A stretch of DNA of 64,000 nucleotides. Source: Salinimicrobium terrae DSM 17865 (GTDB lineage: Bacteria; Bacteroidota; Bacteroidia; Flavobacteriales; Flavobacteriaceae). The stretch lies in assembly GCF_000424665.1 (NCBI RefSeq), contig NZ_KE384221.1, forward strand, positions 378,278-442,277, read 5' to 3'. The position numbers were made by a program, and so were the translations under genes. Under the pieces are notes generated by a model that worked only from the letters and a program-made list of their open reading frames with translations, did not search any database and was not told the origin of the DNA. The number at the start of each line of letters is the position of its first letter. Position 1 is the stretch's first letter. This document shows positions 1 through 7,971 of this stretch, one piece after another.

Positions 1-159
1 ACTGTGCTTATCAACCTGCTGGTCGCGCAGGAGACCTAAATTTGAATTAAGTTCATCAACAGTGCCGTAGCTGTCAATGCGAATATGATGTTTGGGAACA
101 CGGGTGCCGCCAAATAATGCAGTAGTGCCTTTGTCTCCGGTCTTGGTATAAATTTTCAT
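1..159 (-). CDS. Cob(I)alamin adenosyltransferase, PduO/ATR type (N-terminal part)
   Basis: The minus strand reads out of the window from an ATG at 157-159 with 53 codons visible. The protein begins [18 protein letters not shown] and continues with a YGTVDELNS stretch, both hallmarks of the PduO-type ATP:cob(I)alamin adenosyltransferase family, which transfers the adenosyl group of ATP to reduced cobalamin in the cytoplasm. The glycine/threonine-rich N-terminus is the ATP-binding segment of the family. An AGGAGA stretch lies about 14 bases upstream of the start. The C-terminal two thirds lie outside the window, so integrity cannot be judged. It has no functional link to the glycan genes. Confidence 0.88.
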   Translation of the reverse strand, partial: MKIYTKTGDKGTTALFGGTRVPKHHIRIDSYGTVDELNSNLGLLRDQQVDKHS

Positions 160-393
160 TTTATTTGTTTTAAATCTCCTTTGCGGAAGGGAGCCTAAAA
201 TAAGAAAATTAAAAGGGCTTAAAAACTGAAATAAATAAAGCTTTTAAAATGGCATTTCTGGAAAGTAAATTTACAGATGGCTCAGGTAATTCTTTGGCTG
301 AAAGTGGAGGTATTATGATATTAAGAGATTTTACTTATGAAGTAATAGGAATCGGAAACCCCCGGATTGACCTCTATTTGAAATCCCAGGGGT

Positions 394-576
394 TTATTTC
401 AAAGGTTTCGATCTGTTTTTTCTACTGAATTTCCCCCGAATCTTATCACCAAGAGAACGTCTCCATTCGAGTTCTTTTTTTCTTCTTTTTCGACTTCTCA
501 ACCACAGGATGAAAGAAACACAAACGCAAAGAAGGGCAAGGTATAAAAAGAGTTCATTGGTCCAAAAATCTTCCAT
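394..576 (-). CDS. Small single-pass membrane protein with basic tail
   Basis: This 60-residue protein has a short acidic N-terminus (MEDFWTNE), one hydrophobic segment at about residues 9-26, then a strongly basic tail rich in Arg and Lys. The charge pattern predicts N-out/C-in insertion in the inner membrane. It resembles the neighbour at 659-820 in layout: acidic start, an LY-rich helix, a Trp at the membrane edge and a basic tail. I do not recognise a named family and assign no function. It may be cotranscribed with the neighbour, 82 bases away on the same strand. Confidence 0.55.
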   Translation of the reverse strand: MEDFWTNELFLYLALLCVCVSFILWLRSRKRRKKELEWRRSLGDKIRGKFSRKNRSKPLK

Positions 577-658
577 AACACCTGTTTTTCAGATGATAAT
601 GTAGCAAAATATTTAATTCACTTTTACTTAAGAATTGTTAATTCGTTAGGCCTGGCAG

Positions 659-820
659 CTATTTTCCTTTTTCTTTTCTCTCATTATAACGATTCCTGAA
701 GCTCTTATTTTTCCTGATATCCCGGTTATTTTTAGTCTGTTTTCGGTTCCATAAAAAGAATCCCACAAAGACTAAAATGAGAATGATATAGAGGAGGATA
801 TCGTTATCTAAAAATGACAT
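659..820 (-). CDS. Small single-pass membrane protein, similar to its neighbour
   Basis: A 53-residue reading frame starts at an ATG (818-820) and ends with TAG (659-661). It begins MSFLDNDILLYIILI, has one hydrophobic segment at about residues 8-24, an LWNRK sequence at the membrane boundary and a C-terminal half made almost entirely of Lys, Arg, Asn and Glu. It shares its architecture with the 60-residue protein downstream on the same strand, so the two are probably paralogues. There is no Shine-Dalgarno sequence, which is normal for this phylum. Function is unknown; the basic tail could bind nucleic acid or acidic lipids, but that is only a guess. Confidence 0.5.
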   Translation of the reverse strand: MSFLDNDILLYIILILVFVGFFLWNRKQTKNNRDIRKNKSFRNRYNERKEKGK

Positions 821-955
821 TTTTGACAGGTATGAAGGGTATTACTATTGAATTTAGACTTTAACTAGATGCAAGTTACCAATAACTGTTGTGGTGAAGC
901 AGGAGGAGTATTGCGAATTTCTAACCTTCAATTCTGTACTTCTAACTTCGTACCT

Positions 956-1663
956 CTAACTTCGTACTTCCAAATTCACTTCTTTCCGTTCATCACTTTC
1001 TATCATTCCGTCGCGGAGTCGTATAATTCTATGTGCATGACGGGCGATGTCTTCCTCATGTGTTACCAGGATCACGGTATTTCCTGAAGCGTGGATTTCA
1101 TCAAAAAGATTCATAATTTCTACAGAAGTTTTAGAATCCAGGTTTCCGGTAGGCTCATCGGCAAGAATGATCGACGGTTTATTGACAAGCGCTCTACCTA
1201 CAGCTACTCTTTGACGTTGTCCTCCGGAAAGTTGATTGGGCTTGTGATCCATTCTATCGGCCAGGCCAACATCGGCAAGTACCTTCTCGGCACGTTCTTT
1301 CCGCTGACTCTTGGTTGCACCAGCGTAAATCATTGGTAAAGCCACGTTTTCCAGGGCAGTGGTTCTCGGGAGTAGGTTGAACGTCTGAAATACGAAGCCT
1401 ATTTCTTTATTCCGGATCTCGGCCAGTTCATCGTCGCTCATTTGGCTCACATCCTTCCCGTTGAGAATATACTGGCCCGAAGTAGGAGTGTCCAGGCATC
1501 CCAGGATGTTCATAAGGGTGGATTTTCCCGATCCCGACGGCCCCATAAAAGCTACATATTCTCCTTTTTCAATATCGAGATCGATACCTTTTAGAACTTT
1601 TACAATTTCATGTCCCAGGTGAAAGTCCCGGGTAATCTGCCTGATCTTTATAACGCTGCTCAT
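956..1663 (-). CDS. ABC transporter ATP-binding protein, LolD/MacB type
   Basis: This is a complete 235-residue ABC ATPase. Walker A (GPSGSGKST) is at residues 41-49, the Q-loop glutamine near 93, the signature LSGGQ at 145-149, Walker B (IILADEP) at about 165-171 and the H-loop histidine at 202. The sequence and length place it with the LolD/MacB/FtsE-like MacB-family ATPases, which power lipoprotein release or efflux through FtsX-like permeases. No such permease is encoded nearby, so it is an orphan ATPase that must partner with a permease elsewhere. The substrate is undetermined. The C-terminal residues read into a short repeat of the form CTAACTTCGTACTTC in the DNA. Confidence 0.9.
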   Translation of the reverse strand: MSSVIKIRQITRDFHLGHEIVKVLKGIDLDIEKGEYVAFMGPSGSGKSTLMNILGCLDTPTSGQYILNGKDVSQMSDDELAEIRNKEIGFVFQTFNLLPRTTALENVALPMIYAGATKSQRKERAEKVLADVGLADRMDHKPNQLSGGQRQRVAVGRALVNKPSIILADEPTGNLDSKTSVEIMNLFDEIHASGNTVILVTHEEDIARHAHRIIRLRDGMIESDERKEVNLEVRS

Positions 1664-1780
1664 AAGCTAATGTGAATTCAAAAGATTAGACGCAAGGTAG
1701 GGGAGTTTGTTACAATTCTTCAATTAACGGTAAAAAAATTCCAAATTACAAGCACCAAATACCAATTGATTATAGAGTGT

Positions 1781-1925
1781 CTGAGCTATTTCCTCCACCG
1801 GGAGGGTGGGGAAATATGGTCGAAGCCGATGTGGACGTAGTTTACTCTAAGAAGAAGAATCATATATACGTAGAAGCCCTTCGACCGGTGCTCCTTCCAG
1901 TCACTGGCTCAGGGTGACATTTCAG
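1781..1925. repeat. Dispersed intergenic repeat, fourth copy of the 61.4-62.0 kb family
   Basis: The end of this unit, CCCTTCGAC...GGCTCAGGGTGACATTT, matches the 46-base core found three times at 61528-62032. The left part has the same GC-rich stem followed by ATGGTCGAA. The copy is diverged but shows the same order of blocks, so the element is dispersed and not only local to the far end of the window. It contains no plausible gene. Confidence 0.55.
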
Positions 1926-1970
1926 ATAGAATAGAATCTATCGTAAGCTAGGGCAAAGTTGAGGGAAAAT

Positions 1971-2040
1971 CGAGCTCCGGAGGAGCGTAGAATTTATAGA
2001 TGAAGATAAGAAGTGAATATTAAGAGCTCCAGAGGAGCGG
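1971..2040. repeat. Pair of short palindromic repeats (GAGCTCC..GGAGCG)
   Basis: Two copies of GAGCTCC-N-GAGGAGCG occur at about 1972-1987 and 2024-2039, 52 bases apart, followed by the AT-rich strings TAGAATTTATAG and GCATATTTAGC. Each forms a small GCTCC/GGAGC hairpin. They look like a dispersed palindromic repeat unit rather than part of a gene. Confidence 0.5.
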
Positions 2041-2155
2041 CATATTTAGCTTGACTGAAGTTTGTATAAAGGAAAAATGATAACGGCCAAAAGCTAACGG
2101 CCAATTGCTCTAAAAAAAATAACTGCCTACTTAAGACTGCATGCTGCTAACTGAA

Positions 2156-3031
2156 TCATATCCGAATTACAAAATGTTCCTTCTCCTGTTCTCTTCTGAA
2201 GAAAACCAAGCCCCATTGAAAAGTGTCAATAGAGACAGTCACCTTTGGATTTGCTTTGATCTCTTCCCAGGCTGCTTCCATTCCTTTGGACCAGTGAATA
2301 TCGTCGAAGATCATAACTGAATCATTATGTATTAGCGGAAGTAATTTTTCAAAGTAAGAAAGAGTGGCTTCTTTTTGATGGTGGCCGTCGATAAATAGTA
2401 GGTCGAAGTTCTGAGTTAGGAGTTCAGAGTTATGAATTGCCTGTTGCCTGTTGCCTGTTGTCGGTTGTCTGTTGTCAGTTGAAGCAATTTTTGAATCTTG
2501 AATCTTAAATCTTGAATTTTGAATCCTCTTTTCCCCTAAAAATTCTTCAAACTTCCCGACCTTCAGCTGAATATTATCAAATCCGAACTCTTTAAATTTT
2601 TCTCCAGCAATTTTCGCAGTTTCAGGACAGCCCTCAATCGTCGTGATCTTCACCATATTTCCGGCTGCAATGGCTGCTGTGCCCAGCCCTAAAGAAGTAC
2701 CCAGTTCAACTGCCCTATCTACTTCAAGATATCTCACCAGTCGGTTTAACAGTCGGGCGCGTTTGGGAGAAATTCCGGCATTTTTTGCCATTTTTGACAC
2801 CTTACGTGTGTCCGTTTTAAAGACTTTACTTCCCGCACCAAAATCTGTAATCTGTATTGTCTTTTTGTCCTTCAGCAGAGACTTACGGTGTTCTTTCAGA
2901 AGGGCATAAGATGGATATTTCTTCCTGTCATAAAAGCATTTAGTCACCAGGCTATAAACAAACGGCGAATGCACCCCATGTTGGTTGGTGGAGCGGAGAA
3001 GGAATTTTATGTAAGCGAAGACAATGTGCAT
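2156..3031 (-). CDS. Class I SAM-dependent (O-)methyltransferase with an in-frame repeat insertion
   Basis: This 291-residue protein has the Rossmann motif I ELGTSLGLGTA at 109-119, an acidic residue in TIEG near 133 and the LLFIDGHH motif at about 211-218, as in O-methyltransferase-like proteins (Methyltransf_24 type). Residues about 168-207 are odd: low in complexity, rich in Asn, Gln and Arg (RIQNSRFKIQDSKI, NRQPTTGNRQQ), and encoded by micro-repeats at 2411-2530. They interrupt the fold between the strand-4 region and LLFIDG. The frame is kept, so the enzyme may still fold with a long loop. The substrate is unknown. The start lies 15 bases after the end of the transposase gene. Confidence 0.75.
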   Translation of the reverse strand: MHIVFAYIKFLLRSTNQHGVHSPFVYSLVTKCFYDRKKYPSYALLKEHRKSLLKDKKTIQITDFGAGSKVFKTDTRKVSKMAKNAGISPKRARLLNRLVRYLEVDRAVELGTSLGLGTAAIAAGNMVKITTIEGCPETAKIAGEKFKEFGFDNIQLKVGKFEEFLGEKRIQNSRFKIQDSKIASTDNRQPTTGNRQQAIHNSELLTQNFDLLFIDGHHQKEATLSYFEKLLPLIHNDSVMIFDDIHWSKGMEAAWEEIKANPKVTVSIDTFQWGLVFFRREQEKEHFVIRI

Positions 3032-3039
3032 CTTTGTTC

Positions 3040-3072
3040 AACCCTTTCAGGGTTCCAAACCCTGAAAGGGTT
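3040..3072. repeat. REP-like palindrome at the 3' end of the RAYT gene
   Basis: A perfect inverted repeat has two 15-base arms, AACCCTTTCAGGGTT and AACCCTGAAAGGGTT, separated by CCA. An identical copy sits at 3691-3723 on the other side of the transposase gene. The palindrome contains the stop codon and last codons of the transposase. It could also fold in RNA and act as a transcript end. Confidence 0.85.
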
Positions 3073-3652
3073 CAATCGTGTGTTCTTTTTGATGGTAATT
3101 TTCAAAGTTTTCAAAGTCACCAAACAATTCTAAAACTTCCTTTTTTTGAATCAAACTTTCTTTTTCGTTAAAAAAATCCTGGTATGAGGTCCATGGATAC
3201 GAAGAAATAATTTCAGCGACTGAATGATGAACAGGGTTGTTGTGGATGTAATAGATTAAATTCTTCAAATAATCTTCAGAAGAAATTTTTTTGCGCTTGA
3301 ATGGCTTTTCAAATAGACTTCCAGTGCGGGAATATTTTTTATTTACTGCCTGAGTATAAGAGTTAAACAAATGGCTGAACTGGCGGGAATGATCTGTAGC
3401 AGAACTTTCAGATTTAGTGGAGTATTTTAAATCTGTTTTAATTATTTCTTTTTCTTCTTTAAGATAAACCAGGAAATGAAAATGATTTTGCATGAGGCAC
3501 CAGGCGAGAGTATTGGTAACAGGAGCAATATATTTCTTATAAAGTTCGAGAAAATAGGTGTAATTGCCATCTTCGAAAAAGATCTTATCACCATTATTTC
3601 CACGGTTGTATATGTGGTAATAATTTCCAGGCTCTAAAACTTCGATTTTCAT
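3047..3652 (-). CDS. REP-associated tyrosine transposase (RAYT), IS200/Y1 family
   Basis: The 201-residue protein carries the Y1-transposase hallmarks. The metal-binding HUH-type motif HFH in MQNHFHFLV is at about 57-59, and the candidate nucleophilic tyrosine is Y134 or Y135 in LIYYIHNNPVHH. The N-terminus YYHIYNRGNNG matches the family start. RAYTs cut single-stranded REP hairpins and are usually single-copy and domesticated. Fittingly, this gene is bracketed by identical palindromes at 3040-3072 and 3691-3723. Its last codons (EPFQGLEP) and stop lie inside the left palindrome. It appears intact. Whether it is still active cannot be told from sequence. Confidence 0.87.
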   Translation of the reverse strand: MKIEVLEPGNYYHIYNRGNNGDKIFFEDGNYTYFLELYKKYIAPVTNTLAWCLMQNHFHFLVYLKEEKEIIKTDLKYSTKSESSATDHSRQFSHLFNSYTQAVNKKYSRTGSLFEKPFKRKKISSEDYLKNLIYYIHNNPVHHSVAEIISSYPWTSYQDFFNEKESLIQKKEVLELFGDFENFENYHQKEHTIEPFQGLEP

Positions 3653-3690
3653 CTGGTAAAAGTTTAATCCTTTAACGTTCGTCTTCGATC

Positions 3691-3723
3691 AACCCTTTCA
3701 GGGTTCCAAACCCTGAAAGGGTT
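3691..3723. repeat. REP-like palindrome upstream of the RAYT gene
   Basis: This is an exact duplicate of the 33-base palindrome at 3040-3072: 15-base arms around CCA, in the same orientation, 38 bases upstream of the RAYT start. The pair delimits the RAYT gene. Confidence 0.85.
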
Positions 3724-3751
3724 CTCCCAACCCCAACGAAATGGTTCTTCA

Positions 3752-3767
3752 AACACTGAAAGGGTTC
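3752..3767. repeat. REP half-site
   Basis: AACACTGAAAGGGTTC matches the right arm of the adjacent palindrome with one base change and lacks a complete left arm. It looks like a decayed or partial third copy next to the full palindrome. Confidence 0.55.
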
Positions 3768-3809
3768 TATGCTCTAAATAACTTTAAACCTTTAATTTTG
3801 AACTTTGAA

Positions 3810-5678
3810 TTAGCCAGCGGCTTTATCTCCCAGTTCAAACCACCTTTCGGTTTTCTTCTCGATCTCGTCCTCGATCTTGCTGAGCTCCATGGAAGCTTTA
3901 GCAATTTCATCAGGGTTTAGGTCCTGCAGGAACTTTTTCTGCACCTCTTCCTTTTTCTTCTCCAGGTTGTGGATCTCCTTTTCCAGCTTGTTGTATTCCT
4001 TCTGCTCGTTATAGGTGAGTCCGGCAGAGGTGTTGCTTTCTTTTTTCCACGACTTTTTATCTGAAGACACTTCAGCTTTTTCTGCAGGCTGCGTTTCTGT
4101 ACTGGCTTCATACTCGCGGTAGTCGGAATAATTTCCGGGGAAATCTTCTACCTCTGCCTGACCTTTGAACACGAACAGGTGATCCACGATCTTGTCCATA
4201 AAATACCTGTCGTGAGAAACCACTACCAGGCATCCGGGAAAGTCGAGCAGAAAATTTTCCAGAACGTTTAAAGTGACAATGTCAAGATCGTTGGTCGGCT
4301 CATCTAGAATAAGAAAATTGGGATTCTGAATTAAAACAGTACATAAATAAAGCCTTTTCTTTTCTCCCCCGCTGAGCTTTTCAACATAATCATATTGCTT
4401 TTTGCGGTCGAAAAGAAAGCGCTCCAGGAGTTGCTGGGCAGAGATCTGCCGACCTTTCTTTAGCGGAATATATTCCCCGAATTCTCGAATTACATCTATC
4501 ACCTTCTGACCTTCCTTAACATCAATCCCGCGCTGTGTATAATAGCCGAATTTAATGGTTTCCCCGATGGTGATCTTTCCTGCATCGGGCTCAATCCCTC
4601 CGGTGAGGATGTTTAGAAAAGTGGATTTTCCTGTTCCGTTTTTTCCGATGATGCCGATACGATCCCCCGGCTGAAAATTATAGTTGAACTTATCGAGCAA
4701 AGTGAGATCCCCAAAACTTTTTGAGACATTGTGAAATTCCACGATCTTATTTCCCAGGCGTTCCATATTAAGCTCAAGCTGCACCTGGTGATCGTTGCGG
4801 CGTTTGGAGGCACGGTCTTTAATTTCGTGGAAATCTTCGATCCTTGATTTGGATTTGGTGGTCCTGGCTTTTGGCTGCCGGCGCATCCAGTCCAGTTCCT
4901 TTTTAAAAAGCTGCTTTGCCTTATCTGTATTCGTTTGTTCTGTAGTGACCCTTTCCTCTTTTTTGTCAAGGTAGTAAGAGTAATTACCTTTATAGGTATA
5001 TAGATTTCCATCTTCCAGTTCCACGATCTCATTACAAACTCGTTCCAGGAAATACCGGTCGTGAGTGACCATAAAGATTGTAAAATTTTCTTTGCGGAAA
5101 AATTCTTCCAGCCATTCGATCATGTCGAGATCCAGGTGGTTGGTTGGCTCATCCATGATGATGAGATCGGGCTTGTTCAGGATCATGGAAGCAAGGGCAA
5201 GACGTTTTTTTTGTCCACCACTCAGGCTGCCCACAATGGCATGCATGTCTTCCAGATTTAATTTAAACAGGATCTGCTTATAAGTAGACTCAAAGTCCCA
5301 GGCCTGGTGCGCTTCCATCTGTTCAAATGCCTTTTGATAAGCATCTGAATCTTCAGGATTCTCCAGGGCTTTTTCATAGCGTTCAATAACTTTGAGAATT
5401 TCGTTATCTGAAGCAAATATAGTTTGCTCTACAGTCAACTTCGGATCCAGGTTGGGTTCCTGCGGAAGAAAGGCAGTGGTGATATCCTTCCGATAGACCA
5501 CATTTCCGGCATCAGGAGTATCGGCGCCCGAAAAGATATTCAGAAGGGAAGTTTTTCCCGTTCCGTTCTTTGCTACAAATCCCACCTTCTGACCTTCATT
5601 AATTCCGAAAGATATATTCGAGAACAGTTCCCGTTCCCCGTAAGCCTTAGCTACATTTTCTACAGATAAATAATTCAC
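3810..5678 (-). CDS. ABC-F family ATPase (Uup/EttA-like)
   Basis: Two ABC domains lie in one soluble chain with no membrane segments. The first Walker A is AKNGTGKT with signature LSGGQKKR and Walker B LIIMDEPTNHLD. The second has GKNGTGKST, LSGGEKKR and LILDEPTNDLD. A charged linker joins the domains, and a Lys/Glu-rich coiled coil forms the last ~75 residues, as in Uup-type ABC-F proteins. These act on ribosomes or translation and are not transporters. I place the start at a GTG at 5676-5678 (VNYLSVENVAKAYGE) because family members typically begin MNYLSVEN; an upstream ATG at 5717 would add 13 unlikely residues. The gene is monocistronic. Confidence 0.88.
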   Translation of the reverse strand: MNYLSVENVAKAYGERELFSNISFGINEGQKVGFVAKNGTGKTSLLNIFSGADTPDAGNVVYRKDITTAFLPQEPNLDPKLTVEQTIFASDNEILKVIERYEKALENPEDSDAYQKAFEQMEAHQAWDFESTYKQILFKLNLEDMHAIVGSLSGGQKKRLALASMILNKPDLIIMDEPTNHLDLDMIEWLEEFFRKENFTIFMVTHDRYFLERVCNEIVELEDGNLYTYKGNYSYYLDKKEERVTTEQTNTDKAKQLFKKELDWMRRQPKARTTKSKSRIEDFHEIKDRASKRRNDHQVQLELNMERLGNKIVEFHNVSKSFGDLTLLDKFNYNFQPGDRIGIIGKNGTGKSTFLNILTGGIEPDAGKITIGETIKFGYYTQRGIDVKEGQKVIDVIREFGEYIPLKKGRQISAQQLLERFLFDRKKQYDYVEKLSGGEKKRLYLCTVLIQNPNFLILDEPTNDLDIVTLNVLENFLLDFPGCLVVVSHDRYFMDKIVDHLFVFKGQAEVEDFPGNYSDYREYEASTETQPAEKAEVSSDKKSWKKESNTSAGLTYNEQKEYNKLEKEIHNLEKKKEEVQKKFLQDLNPDEIAKASMELSKIEDEIEKKTERWFELGDKAAG

Positions 5679-6099
5679 GCAGTTATTTTTGGCAAAAGTA
5701 GTCTTTTCAATGATCAATTAACAATGAGCAATGATCAGGTGATTTGAAGATTTGAAGATTTGAGGATGTGGGGACTGGAGGATGGAATTTAAATACAAGT
5801 ATCCTCTTTACCAGAAATATTTTTCAAAAGAGTCCCCTCCTGCCGAGGGAGCCTGTCCCGAACTTGTTTCGGGATGGCCGCCGGTCGGGGTGGCATACTC
5901 TCCAAGGGAATGGAGCTAGTTCTCATTTACCCCGAAAATAACTGCCAACTCACCACTGCACACTGCTTACTAAGTCTACTATGTTCGTCGCTTAACAAAA
6001 TAAATTTCTATCTTTCTCGTTAGATAAAGGCAAATTTATTGGAGGTATAAAGAAATTTGCTTTTTATTTGTAAACCAATTGAGCGCATATCCAAATCTT
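5679..6099. other. Gene-free spacer with micro-repeats and a small stem-loop
   Basis: This spacer between divergent genes holds GATTTGAAGATTTGAAG-type micro-repeats near 5745-5765, a small inverted repeat TCCCGAAC...GTTTCGGGA at about 5855-5875, and a run of AACTGCCAACTCACCACTGC type near 5940-5965. I see no convincing gene, RNA gene or full promoter. Confidence 0.5.
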
Positions 6100-6798
6100 A
6101 TGAAAAAATATTTGTTAAGCCTGATTATAATTTTGGCTGCTACTGTTTCCAGCTTTTCACAGACAACTTTTAGTTACGGTCTCAAAGGAGGCATTAATTA
6201 CTCAATGGGTGGTGAGATCCAGGGAGAAAGTTCCGGTGAGGGATATTGGGATGGGATAGCAGAAGGTGAGGGAGCAATTGGTTTTCATGGGGGTATTTTC
6301 GCCCAGGTTAATTTCGGAAATTTTTTCATTCGTCCCGAAGTTGTTTACAATTCTCTGACCCAGGAATTTGCCATTCCACTTCGGGAAGAGAATACAGAAT
6401 ATAGTGTTCAAACTTTTACAATTCCACTACTTGTAGGATACAATATTTACGGACCTTTGGATATATATGCCGGACCGGTATATTCTAACGTTTTGGATGC
6501 TAAACTTTTTGGAGAGGAAACTGAGCGTTTAATCGTAGTACAGAATACTCCAATTAATGCCCAAATTGGAACTAAAGCTGAATTCGGACGCTTTGGTTTA
6601 GATATCAGATATGAACATTCTTTATCTAATGCAGAGAGACAGAATCTCGAAATGGATAATAAAGGAGTTTTTGGAGGAGCAGGAGGGGCTAACAGGGCTT
6701 ATTTTGAAGATGCTCGTCTGAATCAGGTCATTGTAAGTTTAATTTTTAAGATTGGCGGTCCCGGTCTTAATGAAAGGCGACGCAGAGCTTGTTATTAA
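6100..6798 (+). CDS. Outer-membrane beta-barrel protein, PorT/porin-like
   Basis: I use the ATG at 6100, which gives a clean signal peptide (MKKYLLSLIIILAATVSSFSQ) followed by a mature protein of about 210 residues. Alternating strand-like segments such as SYGLKGGINYS, FGGIFAQVNFG-type and RFGLDIRYEHSL end in IVSLIFKIGG. This matches the outer membrane beta-barrel (PorT-like) proteins common in Bacteroidota. It probably sits in the outer membrane; its ligand or role is unknown. The reading frame extends upstream to a TTG (6079), but that would bury the signal peptide. It is monocistronic. Confidence 0.75.
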   Translation: MKKYLLSLIIILAATVSSFSQTTFSYGLKGGINYSMGGEIQGESSGEGYWDGIAEGEGAIGFHGGIFAQVNFGNFFIRPEVVYNSLTQEFAIPLREENTEYSVQTFTIPLLVGYNIYGPLDIYAGPVYSNVLDAKLFGEETERLIVVQNTPINAQIGTKAEFGRFGLDIRYEHSLSNAERQNLEMDNKGVFGGAGGANRAYFEDARLNQVIVSLIFKIGGPGLNERRRRACY

Positions 6799-7179
6799 AA
6801 TAGTAATCTCTGATCAATGGTCAGTGAGCAGTGATTTTTTCATGGGGTGCTTCTTTGCCCCGGCCCAAAAAGGGAGGAAGCACACAATTTAGTAGGTAGC
6901 GCGGAGGCTGAGTTGGCAGGTTTTCTTCATCAAAGGTGATAATAAGTACGGGAGGTAATTTTCATCTTCCTTATAAGTATATAGCCTAAGAAAAAAAACG
7001 TATAAAAACAGCCTCCCTTAACTTTAGAGTCAGTAGCCAAGAGTTAAAAGCCAATAGCTTTTATTCAATCTTCATATTTCTCCTTTCTTACTTCTTTAAC
7101 ATCTTTTAACAAACTAGTACCCCAATTATTTTATTATTAACATTCAACAACTATATTTGTCTTTACCTATAAGTCCCAA
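6799..7179. other. Spacer before the export genes
   Basis: There is no gene here. The spacer contains ATGGTCAGTGAGCAGTGA-type micro-repeats at about 6817-6835, an inverted repeat GTGCTTC (6847-6853) and GAAGCAC (6877-6883) that may form a weak hairpin after the barrel gene, repeats of the AGTCAGTAGCCAAGAG type near 7030, and the likely promoter of the Wza-like gene at 7152-7159. Confidence 0.5.
7152..7159 (+). promoter_or_regulatory. Bacteroidota-type -7 box of the wza-wzc operon
   Basis: TATATTTG matches the TANNTTTG -7 consensus of Bacteroidota promoters exactly and ends 20 bases before the start codon at 7180. No clear -33 TTTG is present. The same octamer at nearly the same distance precedes the genes at 15496 and 25993. 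Confidence 0.5.
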
Positions 7180-7968
7180 ATGAGTATCAGGCAATTAATT
7201 ATTGTTGTTAGCGTTCTGTTGTTTGTTTCTTCCTGTGTTCCTACAAAGAGGTTGATGTACCTGCAGGAGGATGGCGATATGATAGACAGTTCAATGACCG
7301 TGGAGCGGATCCAGAAGCCATACAGGATTCAGGTGAATGACCTACTGAGTATAAGGGTGAAAGCCATAGATCAGGATGTGGTGGGAATGTTTAATCCTAT
7401 TGGAGAGCAGAATCCGAATGCTACCGGAGAAGAAAGGCTGTATTATGATGGATTTCTTGTTGATGCTCATGGGAACATACGAGTGCCGACTTTAGGAGAA
7501 GTGAATGTGCTGGGTTATACTGTTGAAGAAGTACGGGAGAAGATAGAAAAAGCCCTTTTAAAGAATTATTTTACGGAGCAGGCAAATATTTTTGTCACTG
7601 TTAAACTGGCCGGGATAAGATACACCACCATTGGAGAAATTGGTTCGGGTAGCCAGGTGATCTATAAGGAACAGGTTACTATTATGGAAGCTGTTGCGAA
7701 TGCGGGGGATATTTCAGAATTTGGGGACAGAACAGATGTTGTTATTGTAAGACAGTACCCGGGTGGAGAGAAGAGACACCATATAGATCTTACCACAATA
7801 GATGCGATGCGGTCACCATATTATTATATTCAGCCTAATGACCTGATCATAGTAAATCCGCTTCCGCAGAAAGCATGGGGAATAGGTACAACTGGTCTTT
7901 CAAATTTCCAAACGGCGGCATCTGTACTGGCTCTGGTGATAAGTAGTATATTAATTTTTACAAGGTGA
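7180..7968 (+). CDS. wza: Polysaccharide export lipoprotein, Wza-like
   Basis: This 262-residue protein has a lipoprotein signal (MSIRQLIIVVSVLLFVSSC) with the lipidated cysteine at residue 19. It continues with a Poly_export domain (YRIQVNDLLSIRV at about 48-60, GNIRVPTLGEV near 107) and an SLBB-like domain (TIGEIGSG through TIMEAVANAGDIS). A hydrophobic C-terminal segment (about 243-261) could form the outer-membrane pore helix. It is shorter than E. coli Wza, as usual in Bacteroidota. It should form the outer-membrane exit channel for the polysaccharide, working with the Wzc-like protein three bases downstream in the same operon. Confidence 0.88.
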   Translation: MSIRQLIIVVSVLLFVSSCVPTKRLMYLQEDGDMIDSSMTVERIQKPYRIQVNDLLSIRVKAIDQDVVGMFNPIGEQNPNATGEERLYYDGFLVDAHGNIRVPTLGEVNVLGYTVEEVREKIEKALLKNYFTEQANIFVTVKLAGIRYTTIGEIGSGSQVIYKEQVTIMEAVANAGDISEFGDRTDVVIVRQYPGGEKRHHIDLTTIDAMRSPYYYIQPNDLIIVNPLPQKAWGIGTTGLSNFQTAASVLALVISSILIFTR

Positions 7969-7971
7969 TGT

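Larger units (their letters stand above)
1664..2155. other. Gene-free, repeat-rich spacer
   Basis: I find no credible gene in this 492-base spacer. It holds one copy of a dispersed repeat (about 1781-1925) that ends in a CTCAGGGTGACATTTC-type sequence, two copies of a short palindrome built on GCTCC and GGAGC (1971-1987 and 2024-2040), and micro-repeats of the AACGGCCAAAAGC type at about 2085-2105. No promoter with a clear TANNTTTG box was seen for the ABC ATPase transcribed leftwards. Confidence 0.6.

Noticed and set aside
3040..3723. The two palindromes as the ends of a simple insertion sequence
   Set aside because: They are identical and in direct orientation and each is itself palindromic, which fits REP units around a RAYT better than terminal inverted repeats of a DDE element.
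5679..5717. ATG at 5717 as start of the ABC-F gene
   Set aside because: It would add 13 residues not typical of the family; the GTG at 5676-5678 gives the usual NYLSVEN start.
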